DNA of 64,000 bases from CAIWHR01 sp963713275 (GTDB lineage Bacteria; Pseudomonadota; Gammaproteobacteria; Burkholderiales; Casimicrobiaceae): contig CAVQLG010000002.1 in the NCBI GenBank assembly GCA_963713275.1, positions 16,392 to 80,391 on the forward strand. The letters are read 5' to 3'. The translations under genes and the position numbers were made by a program. The notes under the pieces are model-generated. The model had not been told where the DNA came from, ran no database searches, and saw nothing but the letters and a program-made list of their open reading frames with translations. This document shows, one piece after another, positions 58,151 to 64,000 of the stretch; position 1 is the first letter of the stretch; every line of letters starts with the position of its first letter.

Positions 58151-59194
58151 ATGCAGCCCGACCGCACCGAAGAGCTCGCCGCCCTGCTCACCCGCCGGAT
58201 CCTCGTCCTCGACGGCGCGATGGGCACGATGATCCAGCGCCACAAGCTCTCCGAGGACGACTTCCGTGGCGGTCACGCCGGGTGCCTGCACGACCATCCG
58301 CACGACCTCAAGGGCGACAACGACCTGCTGGTGCTCACCCAGCCGGACGTCATCCGCGAGATCCACGACCGCTATCTCGAGGCCGGTGCCGACATCATCG
58401 AGACCAACACCTTCGGCGCGACGTCGATCGCGCAGGCCGACTACGCGCTGTCGGACCGGGCCTACGAGATGAACCTCGCCGCCGCGAAGCTCGCCCGCGA
58501 GTGCGCCGACCGCTGGACCGCGCGGACGCCCGACCAGCCGCGCTTTGTCGCCGGCGCGCTGGGACCGACCAACCGCACCGCGTCGATCTCGCCCGACGTC
58601 AACGATCCGGGCGCGCGCAACGTGACCTTCGACGAGCTCGTCGCGACCTACGGCGAGGCGGCCGACGGGCTGATCGACGGCGGCGCCGACATCCTGCTGG
58701 TCGAGACCGTGTTCGATACGCTCAACGCCAAGGCGGCGCTGTTCGCGATTGAGGGCTGCTTCGAGCGACGCGGCGCCCGGCTGCCGGTCATCGTCTCGGG
58801 CACCATCACCGACGCGTCGGGGCGCACGCTCTCCGGCCAGACGACCGAGGCGTTCTGGAATTCGGTGCGCCACGTGCGCCCCCTTGCGGTGGGGCTCAAC
58901 TGCGCGCTCGGCGCGGCGCTGATGCGCCCCTACATCGAGGAGATGGCGCGCGTCGCCGACACCTTCGTCTCCTGCTACCCGAACGCCGGACTGCCCAACC
59001 CGATGGCCGAGACCGGCTACGACGAGACGCCGGAGGAGACCGCCCGGCTGATCGAGGACTTTGCGCGCAACGGCTTCGTCAACATCGTCGGCGGTTGCTG
59101 CGGGACGACACCCGCGCACATCCGCGCAATCGCCGCTGCCGTCGCCGCGATCCCGCCGCGCGTGCTGCGCTTCGCCGAGCCGCTCGCCGCCTGA
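58151..59194 (+). CDS. metH: Methionine synthase, homocysteine-binding module (split MetH, part 1)
   Basis: 347 residues forming only the N-terminal barrel of cobalamin-dependent methionine synthase. LVLDGAMGTMIQRHKL, ADIIETNTFGATSIAQADYA, VAGALGPTNRTASISPDVND and two cysteine sites, VGLNCALG and GGCCGTTPAHI, which bind zinc and homocysteine. It ends with its own TGA at a natural domain boundary, followed by part 2 after 44 bases. The split is a known feature of Burkholderiales, so it is not a frameshift. Confidence 0.93.
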   Translation: MQPDRTEELAALLTRRILVLDGAMGTMIQRHKLSEDDFRGGHAGCLHDHPHDLKGDNDLLVLTQPDVIREIHDRYLEAGADIIETNTFGATSIAQADYALSDRAYEMNLAAAKLARECADRWTARTPDQPRFVAGALGPTNRTASISPDVNDPGARNVTFDELVATYGEAADGLIDGGADILLVETVFDTLNAKAALFAIEGCFERRGARLPVIVSGTITDASGRTLSGQTTEAFWNSVRHVRPLAVGLNCALGAALMRPYIEEMARVADTFVSCYPNAGLPNPMAETGYDETPEETARLIEDFARNGFVNIVGGCCGTTPAHIRAIAAAVAAIPPRVLRFAEPLAA

Positions 59195-59238
59195 AACGCG
59201 CAGGACCCCCGACCTTGGGCGACAACCCATCCGGCGCC

Positions 59239-61908
<2,670 letters not shown>

Positions 61909-62033
61909 ACCGGGAACATGCCTGCTCGAACCCCTGCGGTCGCGGGAGCGGTGTCAAGGGCGAGCGAGCGCGTGCGTGAGTGCGCCGCAGCCGGGGTCGG
62001 TCCTTCCCACGGTGGTTTGCGCGGGAGACGCTG

Positions 62034-62384
62034 ATGCAAAGGCCGCGCCTGATCGCGCTGTTGCTCGCCTGCGCCGTCGTCGGGTCCGTCGCGGCGCAAG
62101 GGCTGGCGCAAGAATCCTCGGACGGCGACGAGACGACGGGCCGAATGCTCTACACCGCGCAGTGCAGCGGCTGTCATCGCGCGCAGATCCACTGGCGCGA
62201 CAAGAAGGTCGCGCGCGACTGGCCCACGCTGGTTCAGGAAGTCCGTCGCTGGCAACGCAACTCGGGGCTCGCGTGGACCGACGACGAGATCCTCGCCGTG
62301 GCGCGCTATCTCAACGCGACCTGGTATCGATTCCCGGCGGCGGACAGCAAGGAACTCGCGTGGCGCAAGGGCGCCCGCCATTAG
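62034..62384 (+). CDS. Periplasmic monoheme c-type cytochrome
   Basis: 116 residues. Signal peptide to about LAQ-E (residue 25), then heme-binding C43-SG-C46-H47. The part after the heme, DWPTLVQEVRRWQRNSGLAW, TDDEILAVARYLNATWY, fits the class I fold but has no Met after the heme, so the sixth heme ligand is another residue (His, Asn or none). GGAGA precedes ATG 62034. Not close to any oxidase; redox partner unknown. Confidence 0.85.
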   Translation: MQRPRLIALLLACAVVGSVAAQGLAQESSDGDETTGRMLYTAQCSGCHRAQIHWRDKKVARDWPTLVQEVRRWQRNSGLAWTDDEILAVARYLNATWYRFPAADSKELAWRKGARH

Positions 62385-62476
62385 CCGGCGAGCGCGGCGG
62401 GAAGGCGGCCCACCCAATCGTCGAGCAGAACGCTAAGATGGTGTCGTCCCTCACTGGAAGAAAAGGGTGCTCCGCC

Positions 62477-62806
62477 ATGTTCGTCTACGGCAAGGATTCC
62501 AGGGTGCAGGAGCTGGGCGGTGGCGTCACGCGCAAGATCCTGGCGCACGGCGGCCGCCTGATGCAGGTCGAGGTTGCCTTCGAGGCCGGCGCGATCGGCC
62601 CGTTGCATTCGCATCCGCACGAGCAGCTCACCTACGTGCTGTCCGGCGTGTTCGAGTTCACGATCGGCGAGGAAACGCACATCGTGCGCGCCGGCGATTC
62701 GTTGTACAAGGAGAGTGGCGTGCTGCACGGCTGCCGCTGCATCGAGCCGGGCGTACTGCTCGACACCTTCACGCCGCAGCGGGCGGACCTCGGGGTCAGG
62801 TCTTGA
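62477..62806 (+). CDS. Cupin-domain protein
   Basis: 109 residues. Cupin motif 1 GPLHSHPHEQLTYVLSG with metal ligands H44, H46/H48 and Q50; motif 2 GDSLYKESGVLHGCRCIEPG (His ligand). Small single-domain cupin, similar in size to KdgF-type pectin/alginate proteins; function unclear. ATG 62477 is chosen because a -10-like TAAGAT (62434-62439) overlaps the earlier ATG at 62438. Confidence 0.85.
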   Translation: MFVYGKDSRVQELGGGVTRKILAHGGRLMQVEVAFEAGAIGPLHSHPHEQLTYVLSGVFEFTIGEETHIVRAGDSLYKESGVLHGCRCIEPGVLLDTFTPQRADLGVRS

Positions 62807-62947
62807 CATGACGGTTTGCGCACCCGCCTGCGAAGGACCGGGAGCTGCTGCGCGGCGGCATGCGCGCCGCGCGGGGACCCGTCCCCCGGCCCCGCGCGAC
62901 GTGCCTGCGGTACCATCGAGGTTCATTGGAACCATAGGCGAGGCGGC

Positions 62948-63148
62948 ATGGCTGCCATCATCGGCAACGTGATCGGGATCCTGATCTGCGGGGGGCTGGG
63001 CGGCGTCGGCGCCTGGGCCCTGGTGACGGCCGTCGGCCTTTCCGGCGTGGTCGGGGCAGTCGTGGCCGCCCTCGTCGGCGTTGCGCTCGCGACAGCGCTC
63101 TGGGTGGCCGGCTCGTCCTTGCTGCGCGCGTTGGGCGCGTCCCGGTGA
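62948..63148 (+). CDS. Small membrane protein
   Basis: 66 residues, two hydrophobic helices (AAIIGNVIGILICGGLGGVG, VVGAVVAALVGVALATALWV) rich in Gly/Ala/Val. GAGGCGG precedes ATG 62948. The stop overlaps the next start (GTGA). Family not recognised. Confidence 0.6.
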   Translation: MAAIIGNVIGILICGGLGGVGAWALVTAVGLSGVVGAVVAALVGVALATALWVAGSSLLRALGASR

Positions 63149-63966
63149 TCGCCGGGGAAGACGTCGCCGCCGTCGCGAAACGGCTGATCCGGGCGTACGA
63201 CACCGCGACGTCGCTGCCGCCGATCACCTCGACGCTGCCGGGTTTCGACGTGCCGGCGGCCTACGACGTGTTGGCAGCCATCGAACGCAGCCGCATCGAG
63301 CAGGGCTGGCGGCCGGTTGGGCGCAAGATCGGCTTCACCAACCGGACGATCTGGCCGCGCTACGGCGTCTGCCAGCCGATGGCGGCGCGGATCTGGTCGC
63401 ACACGCTGCACGAAGCGCGTGACGGCGCGGCCACGCTGTCGCTCTCGCCGTTCGTGCGTCCCCGGATCGAGCCCGAAGTCGTGTTTCGCCTCGCGGGGGC
63501 GCCGCCCGCCGTCGACGATCCGCTGCAGATTCTCGCCGCCGTCGAGTGGATCGCCCCCGGGTTCGAGATCGTTCAGAGCCACTTCCCCGACTGGAAGTTC
63601 ACCGCCGCCGACTGCACGGCGGCCTTCGGGCTGCACGGCGCGCTGGTCGTGGGCACGCCGCTCCCGCTCGATCACGGGCTTCGGGAAGCGATTGCGGCGC
63701 GGCTGCCGCAGTTCGAGCTCACTTTGCGGCGCGACGAGGTCATCGTCGATCGGGGAATCGGTGCCAACGTGCTCGGCAGCCCGGCGCTGGCACTCGCCTA
63801 CCTCGTGCGCGCACTCGCCACGCTCCCGCAGTTCCCGCCGCTTGCGGCCGGCGAAGTGATCACCACCGGCACGTTGACCGACGCCTGGCCGCTCAACGCG
63901 GGCGAAACCTGGCGCTCCGACTACGGCACGCTCGGCATCGGCGGCATTGTCCTGAAGGGGTCATAG
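63145..63966 (+). CDS. 2-keto-4-pentenoate hydratase-like protein (FAH superfamily)
   Basis: 273 residues from GTG 63145. DVLAAIERSRIEQGWRPVGR and KIGFTNRTIWPRYGVCQP, with RPRIEPEVVF (Glu-x-Glu metal ligands) and WIAPGFEIVQSHFPDWKF, are typical of MhpD/DmpE/HpaH hydratases. Final ITTGTLTDAWPLNAGETWRS matches the family C-terminus. Possible step in meta-cleavage of aromatics or a decarboxylase; no other aromatic-ring genes are in the window. Confidence 0.85.
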   Translation: MIAGEDVAAVAKRLIRAYDTATSLPPITSTLPGFDVPAAYDVLAAIERSRIEQGWRPVGRKIGFTNRTIWPRYGVCQPMAARIWSHTLHEARDGAATLSLSPFVRPRIEPEVVFRLAGAPPAVDDPLQILAAVEWIAPGFEIVQSHFPDWKFTAADCTAAFGLHGALVVGTPLPLDHGLREAIAARLPQFELTLRRDEVIVDRGIGANVLGSPALALAYLVRALATLPQFPPLAAGEVITTGTLTDAWPLNAGETWRSDYGTLGIGGIVLKGS

Positions 63967-63970
63967 CCCA

Positions 63971-64000
63971 ATGGCCCAGCCCAAACCCCCGCAGCAGAAT
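63971..64000 (+). CDS. Possible start of a further gene (truncated by window edge)
   Basis: ATG at 63971 gives MAQPKPPQQN, an open frame running off the window. AAGGGG stands 14 bases upstream. Too short to identify. Confidence 0.3.
   Translation, partial: MAQPKPPQQN

Noticed and set aside
59195..59238. Frameshift between the two metH genes
   Set aside because: Part 1 ends at a natural domain boundary with its own stop and part 2 starts at the next domain; this split is usual in Burkholderiales.

Overview
The window is 64 kb of GC-rich DNA that reads as a betaproteobacterial chromosome, most likely Burkholderiales-like. The assignment is an inference from gene content: methionine synthase split into two adjacent genes, a PEP-CTERM surface protein, TRAP and Liv-type uptake operons with acyl-CoA enzymes, fused UraD-allantoate amidohydrolase, AMMECR1/MEMO/radical SAM genes, and TAGAAT/TACAAT -10 boxes. 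No ribosomal RNA, phage, plasmid, CRISPR or transposase gene was seen. There is one tRNA, tRNA-Gly(CCC).

Layout. 1-3.9 kb: 3' part of a fused isobutyryl-CoA mutase (IcmF), a degenerate tail of an inositol dehydrogenase-like gene, an inositol-phosphatase family gene and a glutaredoxin-fold protein without its cysteines. 4.2-5 kb: a PEP-CTERM protein broken by frameshifts. 5.7-8.6 kb: a TRAP transporter (dctPQM). 8.7-10.4 kb: 3-hydroxyacyl-CoA dehydrogenase and enoyl-CoA hydratase. 10.5-20.9 kb: a Crp-type regulator, then an operon of acyl-CoA ligase, branched-chain-type ABC transporter (livGHMKF), a PaaK-like ligase and a second Crp-type regulator. 20.9-24.3 kb: succinate-semialdehyde dehydrogenase, an EamA exporter and UppP. 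24.9-30.4 kb: pyruvate phosphate dikinase, YidB-like, YceH and a NYN-LOTUS protein. 30.6-33.8 kb: the AmmeMemoRadiSam trio and a convergent hydrogenase-maturation-type protease. 34.1-37.4 kb: thiC behind a TPP riboswitch, and thiD. 37.5-46.5 kb: LOG-family protein, tRNA-Gly, CBS protein, membrane pyrophosphatase, a two-component system, heme-binding-like and ankyrin proteins, folE and a BLUF photoreceptor. 46.7-51.5 kb: a DUF2628-pilin fusion, inositol-phosphatase family gene, birA, coaX and a SPOR-like protein. 51.6-58.1 kb: two tandem rhodaneses and a purine (urate to allantoate) cluster. 58.1-64 kb: split metH, cytochrome c, cupin, small membrane protein and a 2-keto-4-pentenoate hydratase-like gene.

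Functional picture: a heterotroph that imports organic acids by high-affinity transporters, activates them as CoA thioesters and oxidises them by beta-oxidation-type steps; it can degrade urate, uses B12 (IcmF, MetH), and makes thiamine, biotinyl proteins, CoA and folate.

Caution on sequence quality: at least ten otherwise intact genes, several normally essential or conserved, are interrupted by single frameshifts, and nearly all are in the sense of one extra base. I treat these as probable sequencing insertions and report the genes as whole units. Intergenic space carries two families of short repeats that sit right at gene 3' ends.
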